From NCBI RefSeq assembly GCF_030936135.1, contig NC_082599.1, positions 6,062,847 through 6,126,846 on the forward strand: a DNA stretch of 64,000 bases. Direction: 5' to 3'. How positions within the stretch are numbered: the stretch's first letter is position 1; every line of letters starts with the position of its first letter. Positions 11,065 to 22,492 of the stretch are shown here, piece after piece. The notes beneath the pieces were generated by a model. That model was not told the DNA's origin, ran no database searches, and saw only the letters and a program-made list of their open reading frames with translations. The DNA is from Gavia stellata. Its lineage: Eukaryota > Chordata > Aves > Gaviiformes > Gaviidae. The translations under genes were made by a program, and so were the position numbers.

Positions 11065-11796
11065 TATCAACTACAGAGACCTGAAAACCATTACAGGTGA
11101 GGGGTTTTTTTGCTTCACTGGCAGTTCTGTACAGCTGTGAAAACCAATCTTATTCCAGATTGATCAGAAATACATTTCCAAACGTCTCAGTCTACAAACA
11201 AAACCCCAAACACATTTGTTTAGAGTTGGGGGTGGGTGGGTGGGTGCAAGAGCACTGATTTCTCCAAAGCTTGATTTAGCCTATATTTTTGTTTATACTT
11301 CAACATTTTAAAAATAAAACTGATCTACTTTTGTAATTGCATTATGGATTGTGTAATTCATTGTTTTGAAATTGCTTTTCTTTTTTTTTTCTTAGACATC
11401 TAATCAGTTATAATTTTCCAATTACAGTCTCCACTCATTTATTTTCAACTGGGATAGCTTCAGTCTGGACTCCTCCAGTACAGAGCCCTGATATATGCTA
11501 GAGAGACTGCATCTATGGACAGGGATCCTGCAAAAGTTTGAGAGTGGGAGGGAGAATGAACGTGCCTGGAGGAAAAGTCCAGATGTGTAATCACATCCCA
11601 CGTTCCTCTTGGATCACCAAGGGAGCTGGGGAAATAGGAAAAATGTAGCTCAGTGCCTCATAAGCCTTATAAACTAAATTATCCTATGACCCAATGATCA
11701 GCCTGCAGTGGTTGATTAAATCCCTGGATCCCAGACCAAAGGCTATAAACAGAAGAACACAGGGAGATTGCACTGTAAAGTTATTCCTGAGTGTGA

Positions 11797-12070
11797 CATA
11801 TATGGACATATATATGTGTGTGTGTTGGAATGGGCATAGCATGGAGATGTATGTGTTGCTGTGTGCTGAATATTTCCTCCATGGATGTGGGTGTGTAAAT
11901 ATATATGTGCAAATAAACTGACAATCTTATCTATGAATAAACTGTTTGTATGGGCTAGTGGATGTAGATGTGTGTGTGTCTTTGGTGTGTGTGCATGTGT
12001 GAATATAATATGTATATATACGTGTGCTTATATGTATATATATGCAGCTTACACATCATATACATACGTA
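11797..12070. repeat. Degenerate TG/TA-rich tract
   Basis: Interspersed blocks of TATATGTGTGTG, GTGTGTGTG and TATGTATATATA over about 270 bp, an old expanded alternating purine-pyrimidine repeat ending about 200 bp from the 12.3 kb exon. Confidence 0.7.
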
Positions 12071-12276
12071 TCAACACCTCTGATAACATTTATACAATAT
12101 TTGCAAATGACAAAGGAAAGCTGGTCATTTTTGGAAAACCAAATGCTGTGTTTCTCCAGATTTACGAAACCAGACTTGTTCTCTCTCACCCTCTTACAAC
12201 CACTTGCCGGGACGGGACATTGTTCAGATGCCGCTGGTGATTTGTGAGGGGGAGGACGGCGGCGCGCTGTGCTTAC

Positions 12277-12437
12277 CGGCTGTGCGGGGCTGCCGGCGTG
12301 AGCAGCAGCAGCAGCTGTCTGGGAGAGATAGAGAGCCGACAGCTCCTTCACGGAGGGTGCAGAGGACCTCCCTTGTCCTTGGTGAAGTATGTGGCTAGCG
12401 TTGTCTGATATGTCTAAAAATGACCGCGTCCTCTCAT
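12277..12437 (-). CDS. XIRP1: Candidate XIRP1 coding exon immediately 5' of the giant exon
   Basis: A 161-nt exon-like segment with a strong acceptor (ctgtccctgtttcag) and a strong donor (CAGCCG|gtaagc). It needs one base from an upstream exon to complete its first codon, then reads 53 codons with no stop and ends in phase 0, exactly the phase of the giant exon, whose first base is the A of its ATG. The peptide starts ERTRSFLDISDNAS, contains APSVKELSALYLSQ and ends in an alanine run and AGSPAQP. SVKEL recalls SLKER in the XIRP2 N-terminus. There is no in-frame ATG inside it, so it is either internal coding sequence or 5' UTR of a transcript starting at MSEAQ. The intron to the giant exon would be 2,969 bp. 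The splice borders and open frame are seen; the coding status is inference. Confidence 0.55.
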
Positions 12438-12520
12438 CTGAAACAGGGACAGACGTGCGCGGTGAGCTATGTGCCAAAGACGCAAGGGCATGGCCAGCCT
12501 GGAGCATGAGCATCGCTTAC

Positions 12521-12620
12521 CGAGGGCTCTGCCGGGCGCCTCTGCCGTCTGCACACCCGTTCCCCCAGCAGCCCCCTCCCTGGTCCCCCAAAACTTAACA
12601 CCACGACCTTTTGCTTCAGG
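12521..12620 (-). other. Candidate alternative first exon of XIRP1 (5' limit unknown)
   Basis: A second minus-strand donor (GCCCTCG|gtaagc) lies 83 bp before the acceptor of the 12.3 kb exon, with the same intron hexamer as that exon's own donor. The exon would end in G, supplying the one base the next exon needs. The segment is GC-rich, and reading back in the compatible frame is open to an ATG at 12746, but the peptide is low in information and no clean acceptor, TATA box or initiator is visible, so the left boundary given is arbitrary. A proximal first exon here would fit the human arrangement of a small non-coding first exon a few kilobases from the giant exon. Confidence 0.25.
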
Positions 12621-12929
12621 GAGAAAACGTGGACATTTCCACCTCTTACATGGCCGAAACGGACTTTGAGCCCGGATGAGAATGACACATCGGGCAGTGA
12701 CCTGATGCCTGCTGGTGGGGCACAGAGCCAGCACCCATTCCTGCATCCCTGGACATGGCCATTACCAAACATGAGCGAGTTGGAGGATGTGAAGGAGCTA
12801 CGCATGTGCAACTTGAATCTTTTCCCACTTCTTTTGCTCCATGGCCACATAGCTCTCCTGTCGGCGTGCCTCACAAGCAGTTATAGCCATTTATCTTTAC
12901 CTCTCCCCTGGGAGGCCTTTTCAGGGAAC

Positions 12930-13016
12930 GGAGGGATGAAGAGGCTACAAGACTTGCCCAAGGATGCAGCGGGGAGCCTTTGGCAGAGCCAGAGGACCAA
13001 ACCCTGCTCTTAGTTT
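12930..13016 (+). repeat. MIR-like SINE relic
   Basis: GATGAAGAGGCTACAAGACT followed by TGCCCAAGGATGCAGC and GGCAGAGCCAGAGG follows the order of the MIR core (AAGTAACTTGCCCAAGGTCA, then GGCAGAGCCGGG). Divergent, limits approximate. Confidence 0.45.
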
Positions 13017-16000
13017 AGAGATCTGATATTTTGAGCTGCACCAGCTCTCATGTGGCCCCCACGGGGGCCCATTATGGCTTTGCTGAGACGCTCAAGATAC
13101 TCAGCTTTCCTCCTACCTTTGTTCAGATGCCTCCCATGGAGATGACTACAGCTGAGCATGTCCCTATCTGGTTCATGGAGAAATGGCTGCTCTGGGAGGA
13201 GGTGATCTATTAGCCAGACCTCCTGAGGGGTACACAGAGGGACTGGATGGTGGGAGCGGTCACACACTTTTGGATGATGCTCAGGCCATGCTCCCTCATT
13301 CCCACCTGTTGCACTCCCTCCCCCTTGGTCCTTATCTCCCTAAACAGTGAGGGCTTCCCCTCACCCTGAGGATGAGATCTGTGTCTGTCCCCAGAGAGAG
13401 GTTCATATCAAAACTAATGGCTTTAAAGTAGATGGCTTCACTTTCCAAAGAAAGAGGCAACTCCAAATCCTAGCTAAGGAATTTCTTTTTGCATTCATCT
13501 GCTAGGTGTGGGCAGGATGGCCATCTCCACCTCCCACCAGACGTGTATAGAGCTTTACACCTATATGATGCGTCTCAGTCCTCCAGGTTAGTCAGGGCTG
13601 TAATTTCTCTGTTACCGCTGTAAAAACACGAGAAGGTTCTCCTTTTATCTGCAGACTTGCACTGCTGCATTCGGATTTAGTGCGGTATTTGCAATGCTTT
13701 CTGTTTGAACAATGGGCTTTCTCTCCACAAATCCAGCTATTGCACAGCCAGGAAAGGCCTGATGCACTTTTTAATATGTGCACATTAGAAGCACTGCAGC
13801 AATCCTGGCGTTCTTTGCCCTCAAATCGCAGTGCCCAAGTCATGAGATTTTGTAAATAACAAATTAATGACTCTTTTTCTTTGTTTTCTGCATTTTGAGT
13901 TCAGATTTTCAAGTTTTTCTCTAAAATACTGAAGAAGATTTACTCTGTTTTTATTTTAAAGTGACAACAGCTAATGCCATACGCTAACAGGATTCCAGGA
14001 GCTGGTGAAATACCAGTTTATAAGGGGGCAAACATGCACCAAAAAGACATCAAGATAAGAGCAGAGGGGCCTCAGTGAGCATGTCAGACACTGGCCAGCA
14101 TGCTGCTGGAAGGTGCCAAACCCCAAGGTTTCTTTTGTCCTTGGTTCCAGCTGCTCCTGCAGATGCACAGGCATTTTGATGCAGAACTGAGGCTGGATAC
14201 GTGAGGAAGCGGTGGGATGCAATACAGATTTAGCTGCTCAGTTCTGCCAGAGGTCACTAGGACACCAGGGGAGGAAACAGAAGAAGGTATTTCCTTAATG
14301 CTTTTATTGCTAAGTCACCATGTAAATATGGGACCTCTCTCCTTGATTTCTGCTGTCCACAGCTTAAACACTGAGTCAAAAGCAATTATCCGTTTACAGC
14401 CCATGGAGACAGTGGCACTGCTGGGGCAGATTTGGTGCATCTTAAGATAGACTGCGAGGTTGCAACCACCCTCTGATTGCATCAGTTTTTCCCCACTCTG
14501 CTCAGAAGACCCCAAACTTTGATTAGATCCCTGGCTTTTTGAGACAAACAGCACCCTGGAAATGGGGAGGAGAGGGTCAAGGCATCACTGAGACACCGCT
14601 TTTACAGGAGCCAGTGCTGATAACTGCTAACACAAGCCCCTCTATCCGCTGCAGTGGGCTTTTCCCTTTATTTGGAGGCTTGAGGCACGCATTTGAAGGG
14701 GTGTACTCCATAAAAATGGAAAATGAAGTAATTGCCAGCGAAGGTACCTTGGATTTCATGGTCTTTCCTTATTATGGCCATACCCTGTGAGAAGAGCATT
14801 GAAGCATGTACTGAATTAGCTGCAGAAAGCTTTGAAGAGAGCTTTGAAAAATCTTGTCTGGGAATCTCTTTCTTTTCTCCCACATTGCTGAATAACCTAC
14901 TGGAAAGGCAAAAGGGGTCCAATCAGTCTGGAAAACAGAAGCTTTCTTCCTTGCAAGGTAATGAGGTTTGGCTAAGCCTCCCAGTAAGAACAATGGGGAG
15001 AGCTGTGAAGAGTCAGCCTTGCTAGCTTTAAAGCAGAAAGAAAACCAAGCACCTATTTGCAGCCTTTCTGGTGGGGAAAATGAACACAAGCCCTTGGCAA
15101 GGGCATGGCCATGCTGAAAAAAACTCTTAAAAATTACATCTAGGAGATGGGAGCACTTCACGGCAAGGGAGGGACCCTGCCTAGGCTGACACAACTATTG
15201 CTGTGCTTAACCATTTCGGTGCTAAGTGCTTAGCAAAAGCACCCCCATGTCCAAGAGCTGGGCTGGTAACATTTAATGGTCTTCTCCCACCCCTGGCTAT
15301 GAGTATTACCGCTGAGCTGATATAATTTGTATTGGCCCATGGGCCTGTGGGTCTAGATGCTGCACAAAGAAGAGCAATGTGCCCCTCCAGCCAAGAATGA
15401 ATAATGCAGCTGAAGGAAGATTTCCAGTCCATGCAGTGGAAAATAGCACAGCCTCAGTGCTGCCTAGTCCTTCATCTGTTAGCTTGCATGGATGAAAGGC
15501 CACAGGGCTTCTGTTTTAATGATGGATATAATTAGATACAAGGCTTTCGTTGAAGCCTTCCCCTTATCGCTGCCTTTGTTTTCTTTTTTTTTTTCTTTTC
15601 TTTTTCTCCTTTTTGACATTTTCGCAGTGCACAGGCTGTGCACAGCCCTCTGTTTGCTTATCGCTTCTCACAAAACTGCCTGCCTTAGATAGGGGCTGCT
15701 CAAACCCGCCGGGCGGGCGGCTGGCTCTGCGCTTGTGGAAAGTCTGGTCGCTCTATGCGGCTCTGCCTGACGAAACAGGCTGCTGCCACCCTTTAAATTG
15801 TTAATTATAGATAAGAGCGAAAGAACAACAGTTCATTCCGCTAACGAGAAAGCCAAGCTGTCACGTATGTGTGGCTGATGGCGTCCAAGCGGCACCTATG
15901 ACATCTCAAGAATTGTGCACAGTGTCCGCTGGGAGGGAGGGGGGAACTTCCCAGCTGGGGATGCTAAAGCAAAGTCAAAGGATGTTGTGCAGACAGGGCT

Positions 16001-18100
16001 TACGGTGTTATTTGTTGTGTATGAGATGGAGAGCACAGAAGTCCAGTTTGAGACCTGTGCCGGGCTCCACGTTTCTGCCTTGCTGAGCAAAAGGGCTCCG
16101 CCGGCACGTTCAGCATCAGTTCCAGCACTGAGTGATGCATCCCGCACGGCGTTGATTGACTAGCACTGACTGCGGCCCCAGGGATTTTGAACCCGATACT
16201 TTGAGCATTAAAGCATCCCCTGTGAGCTAAAATAGAAGAAAAGAGCTCCTGAGGATCCCCTCCTCCCATCCCACCCAGCGGCTGGCACCGCGGCCGGCAG
16301 TGCTGCTCTCTAAGTGAAGGATGTGGGGAATGCTCCTCCCCGCTGGGGTTTGTCGGCAAAATGTCCTTCGTGCCAGCGTCTGGCGCCGGATGAATCTGCA
16401 CATTTCATGTCAGGGGCTGCAATGTTAGGACTGTCCATAGGGACCAGCTGTCGGGGTTTCTTTAGCTCTTCTCTTGCCCCACCTATGTGCAGCTCGGGCT
16501 CAGTTTACAGCCTCTCTGCCCCATAAGCCGTACCCCAGGCGGGCAGGGAGGGCTGTGGGACCTGGAAACTTGCAATGGGGGAAAATCATTCCTCATATTC
16601 ATTTGTACTCACTGATCTTTCTAGACACAGGGGAAAAAGGCAAGGCAACAGGGGGAAAAATAGTCTTAAATATTCATCTAAAAATTCACTTACTTCCTCT
16701 TCAGTTATTGCCCATAAATCACTCAACTGCTCTGTCTCCTGCTGAAGATAATATTACAGGTCTCTTGAACCATGATCGTGTTACTTCTGACAGCCAACTC
16801 CCAACAAGTGGAAAACAAATCACTAACAAAAACCCCTTCCCCCTCCTTCTCCTGAGAAAACCCCATCTCGCCAGTAACACAGCAGCTCCGGCTTGCTCTG
16901 CTTTCTATTTAAACCACTTTATCCTATAGAGAAACAACGCTACCCACCTGTTGGTATCCACCACCTCTGCCGCTGGCACTCCTTCGCAGCCCGGCTCCCA
17001 CCACCAACCCCAGTGAGCTACCGAGCGCCTGAGTCACCTATTAAAAAAGGAAGCTGCAAGCTCAGCACCAGTCTCCCGGGTCGCCTGGCCAACCACATGT
17101 CATCGGCTTTGCTCCCAAAATCAGCCGCCCTGAGCAAACACAGCTGCTAAGCAAAGCCCTTTGTGTTGCCGTGTGCATCCCACGGCGGTCCGTGAACAGG
17201 GGGTTGTGTAATGGGGCCTGAGATCAGCTGGGGGCTTGCACGGGGCTTGCACGAGCTGGAGGGAACGGGATAGCCCGGTGGTGCATGTCATGCTAGGGTC
17301 CTGTACCCCTCCATCGCTCGCCAAAGGGCGCGACGCTCTGGAGAGCATCCCATCCTGGCCAGCCAAATCCAGCACCCTCCGTCACCTGCTCAGCATCTGC
17401 CTGACATTGCTCGTCTGCAACATTGGGTTTGCCGTGATGGCTGCTGGACCTGGCATGTCCTATGCCGTGGAGCACAGATGTCTTATGGTCTCACCCCTTG
17501 GCTGTGCCATGGCTCGGGTGCTGTGAGACATTCGGCGCATCCCACGCTGCAGGACCCAAAACCCAATACTCAAAGGCCAGTGGGAACAAAGGGACCCCTG
17601 TCCTGGGACAGCTTAGCACTGGGGAAATCAGGGCAGGAAAACGGCGATTTCTTCGCACCGTGACAGGGACTGTTTTCCAAGGGGATGGAGGTGAACTGAC
17701 ATGGAAATTCTCCTGAGTTTGTGGTGCTCTGGGCTGGTTGTTTCCTGGGAATTTGGGGCCATTTCTGATATTCCTGCCTGCCTGCCATGAGTTGTGGGTT
17801 ACTCCCAATCAGATGGACATTACCAGTTGGGACCCCTGACTCAGGCTGTATGGCTGAGCGTGTGCCCCCATTCCCACCTGCTTGTCCCCAGCGTGTTGGT
17901 GAAACCTCAGCAACTCACTGTCCCCCTCCTGAAGCTGGAAGCCCATCCCTGCAGATGGGGACCCCATTTCTAAGTGCCTCTATCCCTAGAGGTAGGAGAT
18001 GAATGTGCTGAATCACACCTACCCCATCCTCCTGCCAGCTTTTCCCCCCAGAGACTTGTTCCCCTGACAAAAGGGGCTCCTAAATACCAGCACCACTCCA
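13017..18100. other. Non-coding interval, no gene seen
   Basis: Within the inferred intron between exon X and the 12.3 kb exon if the long model holds, otherwise intergenic. Several short GC- and CpG-richer patches occur (around 15,700, 16,250-16,400 and 17,160-17,340), none long enough to call a CpG island with confidence. Confidence 0.5.
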
Positions 18101-18130
18101 CGACAGGGCTGGGGGAATTTGCACGGGTGG

Positions 18131-18362
18131 GTAAACACCCATAAAAGCTGGCTGGGAAACCAGTGCTGCAGCTTAATCCGGGAGCCCGGCAGCCCATTGG
18201 CGGTGCTCGGTCAGCGGGGAAAGGTTTAAATCTCCGGCCCCAACCCCTGCGCCGGCGGCCCTGGTCCATGGGGAAGCTCTGCCGGAGGAGACGCATGCTG
18301 ACGGTGGCGTGGGAAGAGGGGCAGGCTGCCTCGCTGCCCCAGTTTGGAAGCTGCCAAAAGGG
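18131..18362 (+). promoter_or_regulatory. Promoter-like segment with a candidate first exon (weak)
   Basis: Plus strand: TATA-like CCATAAAAGC at about 18139, an inverted CCAAT (CCCATTGG) at about 18192, GC-rich sequence with an ATG at 18271 reading MGKLCRRRRMLTVAWEE, and a good donor (CAAAAGG|gtgagt) near 18362. No downstream exon was identified; could be a non-coding RNA start or coincidence. Confidence 0.2.
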
Positions 18363-18865
18363 TGAGTGGTCCTGGGATGCTGCAGCAAGGGGTGTGCAGG
18401 GAAGGGTGGTGCTGGGAGGGTGAGGGTTTGGGGAGGGGAGAGCATCTCTAGCTATTTCTCATTGGCCTCATGACCTGCTCTTGAGGCTTTAGTGCAAGTT
18501 AAAACGTAATGATGTGCTGCTTTTTCCAAAGGAAGGGGGAAAAAATATGGGACAAAGGTGCAGCAGGGAGCATCGATGGGATTTTAGGCAGCCTCCAGTA
18601 AAGAGTGAGGTCCAGTGATGCTCTGAAGCGTTCTGTTTATCCTCATGGGTACTCCCTCCTGACTCCTGGATCACACTTTGCTCTGTTTGCAAACTGCAGT
18701 GTTTTCTCTCATTTTCAGTTCTACAAAGGACAGCGAGGATTTGAAATTCAAGCTTTTTCTTTTTGCCATGGACTGGCCAATTATGTGAGAGAGTGACAAC
18801 TGTAAACATGTTTTTTTTTTAAAAGAAGTCACCCGGTTTTTGACTGTTTTGGTCCAAGTTACCTT

Positions 18866-18871
18866 TTTATT
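18866..18871 (-). terminator. Candidate poly(A) signal downstream of exon Z
   Basis: AATAAA on the minus strand (TTTATT on the plus strand), about 680 bp past the exon Z stop codon, the first such hexamer I found in that direction. Confidence 0.3.
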
Positions 18872-19550
18872 ATAACTACACGGGCTAGGAATCAACCTTT
18901 AAAAGTGAGAACTGAGATTTTCATGTGCTCACCTAGCCAACTCATATGTAAGAACACCACTGATTACAGTTAGATAACTAACAAAATTTAGACAAATTCA
19001 CACTTTTTTTCTGATTCCAAACTTTCATGAGTAGACCTTCTCCTTTCAAATAAGTTTGTACAGCATCGAGTACAATAGATCCCTGGTTTGGAGGTGGGGG
19101 GCATCTCTGGTATAGATCATAAACGTAGTGATTAATGCACATCAAAAAATATAAATCATTCTCTTTTGAAAGGGTTTAAGAAAGATTTTGCACTGTCAAA
19201 GCCATATGTTGCCATCACTTGAGCAGCTCTGGCGCATAGAGCTAATATACGAGTTCTGGGGTGGGAAATGGGCTGAAAAGTGCCAGAGCCAGAGGAAGGT
19301 GCTAAGCAAATAAGTAAAATAAAACAATGTAACTGAAGAGCAGCTGTGTTGAAGAGGAAATAAGATTTAAAATATAATTTCATGCTTTAGGAATTGTCTA
19401 CTAAATTATAGTCTAACAGTCAACATTTTGCACATGTCTAAAGTTGCATTTGCAAATCTGAGGGGGTGAAAGAAAAAACAGCTACTGCAGAGTGTCTTGT
19501 TTCCAGCACTTGAATTTCAAAATCAGATCTCTTTACAATTTCCAGCACCC

Positions 19551-19667
19551 CTAAACTGAAGATTCATGATCTTTAGTCACTTCTGCAAATGTGTTTGGCT
19601 CCTCCGTGTCAGCTGGACTGTCCTTTGCAGGAGCAACGTCACAACCCCCAGGTAATTTAAACAGCTC
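19551..19667 (-). CDS. Exon Z: candidate terminal coding exon
   Basis: A near-ideal acceptor (ctaaattttcccaactcttctcag) is followed by 38 codons and TAG. The peptide starts ELFKLPGGCDVAPAKD and ends NTFAEVTKDHESSV, an acidic, polar tail with protein-like composition. Phase 0 start fits exon W. A minus-strand AATAAA lies about 680 bp downstream at 18866-18871, giving a plausible 3' UTR. Splicing A-B-C-X-W-Z predicts a 273-residue protein without Xin repeats. It may be a repeat-less isoform of the XIRP1 locus or the end of an independent gene. Not recognised by homology. Confidence 0.4.
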   Translation of the reverse strand, partial: ELFKLPGGCDVAPAKDSPADTEEPNTFAEVTKDHESSV

Positions 19668-20900
19668 CTGAGAAGAGTTGGGAAAATTTAGCCTCAGACG
19701 GAGCTGAGTATCTGCCCCAAGGCAGCTCGGAGCTATTTCTGGGCTTTGCAAAAATCCAGGAATGTGGAGGACTCTATTCCTGGTACCAAAAAATGCCAAG
19801 AAGCTCTGCTGAGAGACAGCTGCCAGTGGCATTGATGGTTGGGGATGTGGCCTTCCCGAGTGGGCCAACTGCTGTGGGGTTGTCTTTCCTTGGAGAGGGA
19901 CTGAAACATCACCCAGGTCAGCTCCCTCGCTTTTGGGATATGAAGTGCCGAGACAAGGCCGATGCAGCCCCGACTATCCGCTCAGCATTGCCTCATTCTC
20001 CATGTTCCTCTGTTATTTGCAAAGGGTTCATAAAGGCTGAGTGGACGTTTAATATATTGCTCCCCCAGGCTGTGTATCGCTGGGATCTCGGTATCCAACA
20101 CTGCCCTCTGACGTGCTGAGGATCGTGTATCACGCACCATTCTCGTACCCTCCCGTAACTCTTTATCTGTTATTTATACAGCGGGTTTTCACTGAAATGG
20201 TGATAAACACCCCTGCTGCCAATACAACAAGAGCTGTTTTTATTTCCCTCTTTCTCTATTTCACCTGTGCCTGAATGCTGGCCGGCAGCAGGACCATTTT
20301 TATCCCTAACCCCTCTGCCAGGCTCTGTATCCTCTGCATGCTCTACCTGCTCCCGTAGAGCAGCATCTCAGCCCTTCCAGGCTACAATGCAGGATGACCA
20401 TTCACGATAGCAGCTTCCCTCCCCCTAAAATCCCCTTCCCCAGGGAAAGCAACAGCGAGTGATCCGCTGGAATAACCTCTGCCTGGGGAGAGGGCTTCTT
20501 GGCATGCCATGAATACCAGACCTTTTAAGGGCAGCCCTCTCTAACCACCATGAAGAGATACCTTGGGAATGCCTGTGCAGGCATGAGCCCTGCGAGCATC
20601 ACCGGCCCCATATCCCGCCTGGGATGCAGAGCACAGCCGGGATCGGGGCTGCGGCGTGCATCTTTATGCATTTCTTTGCCATGCCATGGTGTTTACGCAG
20701 GGGCATTGCATGGATAGCAGGCGGCTCTGAGGAGCTGTTGAGACCCTGCCTTTGCTTTCTATTCTTATCATGGTGTTTCCATGCTGCCGTCAGCTCTTTA
20801 TCACTGACGGCCAAGAAAACTTAATACTGTTTTGGAAGAAACAGCCATAGCCAAAAAAAAATATGTAGCAGTAGCCTTTAAAGAGAAAATCCCAACCTAC

Positions 20901-20938
20901 TTGTAGCTGTTGAGTTTCCTCTGCATTTCCATTTGTTT
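20901..20938 (-). CDS. Exon W: 38-nt candidate exon of a short isoform
   Basis: Strong acceptor context (tttctctcctcccccgtattctcactggcaatttgcctaattcag), 38 nt, then donor CTACAA|gtaggt. Taking one G from exon X it reads ETNGNAEETQQLQ and ends in phase 0, in frame with exon Z. The exon ends in AA, not AG, so the donor is only moderate. Very short; support comes mainly from phase agreement with X and Z. Confidence 0.3.
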
Positions 20939-21708
20939 CTGAATTAGGCAAATTGCCAGTGAGAATACGGGGGAGGAGAGAAATGGTTGGCTTTAAAAGA
21001 GCAAAATACCAGGTTGTGCAGTACTTAAAGCAGAGATTCCTGCTACCATGTTCAGACCCAGACTTGGGGTTTTTGCTGCTGCCAAAGATGGATTTCCATC
21101 CTCCTAGCACCGGGATTAGGGCATCCTTGCCTAGTTTCCCCCAAAAAGGAGGCTTTTGCATCCTGAAAAATGCTGCATCTATTCAAGGGCTGAAAACAGA
21201 CTTTGTAGGATGTGCCTATGAATTTCCACCCATGCTGGATCCCTTAATTAGCACTAGTGGATTATCTACCACTTTGCCTGGACAAGAACATGGGTTTTCA
21301 TATTTTGCCTCTTCTCATCAAGTGATACCTGTACCTGAGGCACCAGCTCCACCTCTCTTTTCCCAAATCCCTGTTTTCTAATAAAAACCTAAAGCTACTT
21401 CAGATACTTTCCGGCAAAGATTTGGGTGAAAACTGGAGACCTGGAGGGATTTGGGGGCAGTTAAAGAATTTCTGTTATTCTCGCAGCAATCAGCAGGACC
21501 TGTATCCCAGAAGGAAACGTTAACCACTGCCAAATGCACGAGCAGAAAAATACTGCTTTCAGCTCAGGCCGTTGGGGTCAGGCCCTTCACACAATGACTG
21601 AGGGGCAGCACCGAGACCTGGACCTGGGGTCCTGGCTCTCTCCTGTTGGCCACAACACCGACCTTAGAGCCAAAAAGCTTCGGCAGATGGATAACCAGGT
21701 ATGAGACA

Positions 21709-21722
21709 CACACACACACACA
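21709..21722. repeat. Short (CA)n microsatellite
   Basis: Seven CA units in non-coding sequence. Confidence 0.85.
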
Positions 21723-22419
21723 GAGGAGTAGATGTCTGCTCTGTATTACAAAGTCGCGCAGGTTTTTGGAGTTGCTTTCCATACATAAGCACAAATAGGG
21801 AGAGGTATGGCCATATTAATGCTGCTAACACAACAGGCTCCTGAAGCCGTTTCTTTGGCTCAGGGTCGCCAACACATTTCTCAGCCCTCCCTGGAGACGG
21901 GAGAGAAGAGGGAGGGAAAGAAATTCCCTCCTTAACTAGTCCTGCTCTGCCTCATGTCCCCTACAGATATAAGATGAAGCAAAGCTCATTTCCCTCCAAA
22001 CAGTCCACATTCTGCTGCCTACTGCCTACCAGTCCTGAACATGGTTTTGATCTGGAAGATGTCCCCTCCGCCCCCAGCATCCATCCGGCTCACCTGAATC
22101 CTGTACAGATTCTTTCCCTTATTGCTGGTCACGGTGACCTGAGTCATGGTAAATAACAGTATTTTTGGGGGAGAAAGTAGAGACTGAGATCTGGCCCCAT
22201 GAATTTAAGCCTCAAAGCTAGGAACTTCAATATTTCAGGACAGGGATAAAGCGCACATGTACAATGCTCTGTTTCTGCCTTGAACATGCCCAAGCGCCAT
22301 AGACGATGGTGCTGAACCAGACTGAAGCCACCATCTGTGGAACACACAGACAGCACCTTCTGCAGTAGAAGGTGGGATTGACCAAGCTCTGGGCCAACAA
22401 AATAAAATCCATGGCTTAC

Positions 22420-22492
22420 CATGAGCTGCAACCACCGCTTTCATAGCAAGAGGCACTGAGCATCCTAATTTGCTCTGTTTTTTAGCATCAGT
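22420..22492 (-). CDS. Exon X: 73-nt candidate exon, phase 0 to phase 1
   Basis: Minus-strand segment reading TDAKKQSKLGCSVPLAMKAV and on to VAAH plus one G, followed by an excellent donor (CTCATG|gtaagc). It starts in phase 0, as required after exon C, and leaves one base, as required by both the 12.3 kb exon (giving Asp) and exon W (giving Glu). The acceptor (tatgaacctcag) has a poor pyrimidine tract, the weakest point of the model. No domain recognised. Confidence 0.35.

Larger units (their letters stand above)
9308..12276 (-). other. Intron upstream of the giant XIRP1 exon
   Basis: Bounded by donor gtaagc at 12276 and acceptor ccctaaag at 9308. It holds a perfect MEF2 consensus (CTAAAAATAA, 10621-10630) and two TG/TA-rich stretches, and no coding segment. 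MEF2 controls Xin in heart (established), but this consensus is expected a few times per 64 kb by chance. Confidence 0.5.

Noticed and set aside
12414..12423. MEF2-like CTAAAAATGA near the presumed XIRP1 promoter
   Set aside because: One mismatch to the consensus, and it lies inside the candidate coding exon at 12277-12437, where it reads Ser-Phe-Leu.
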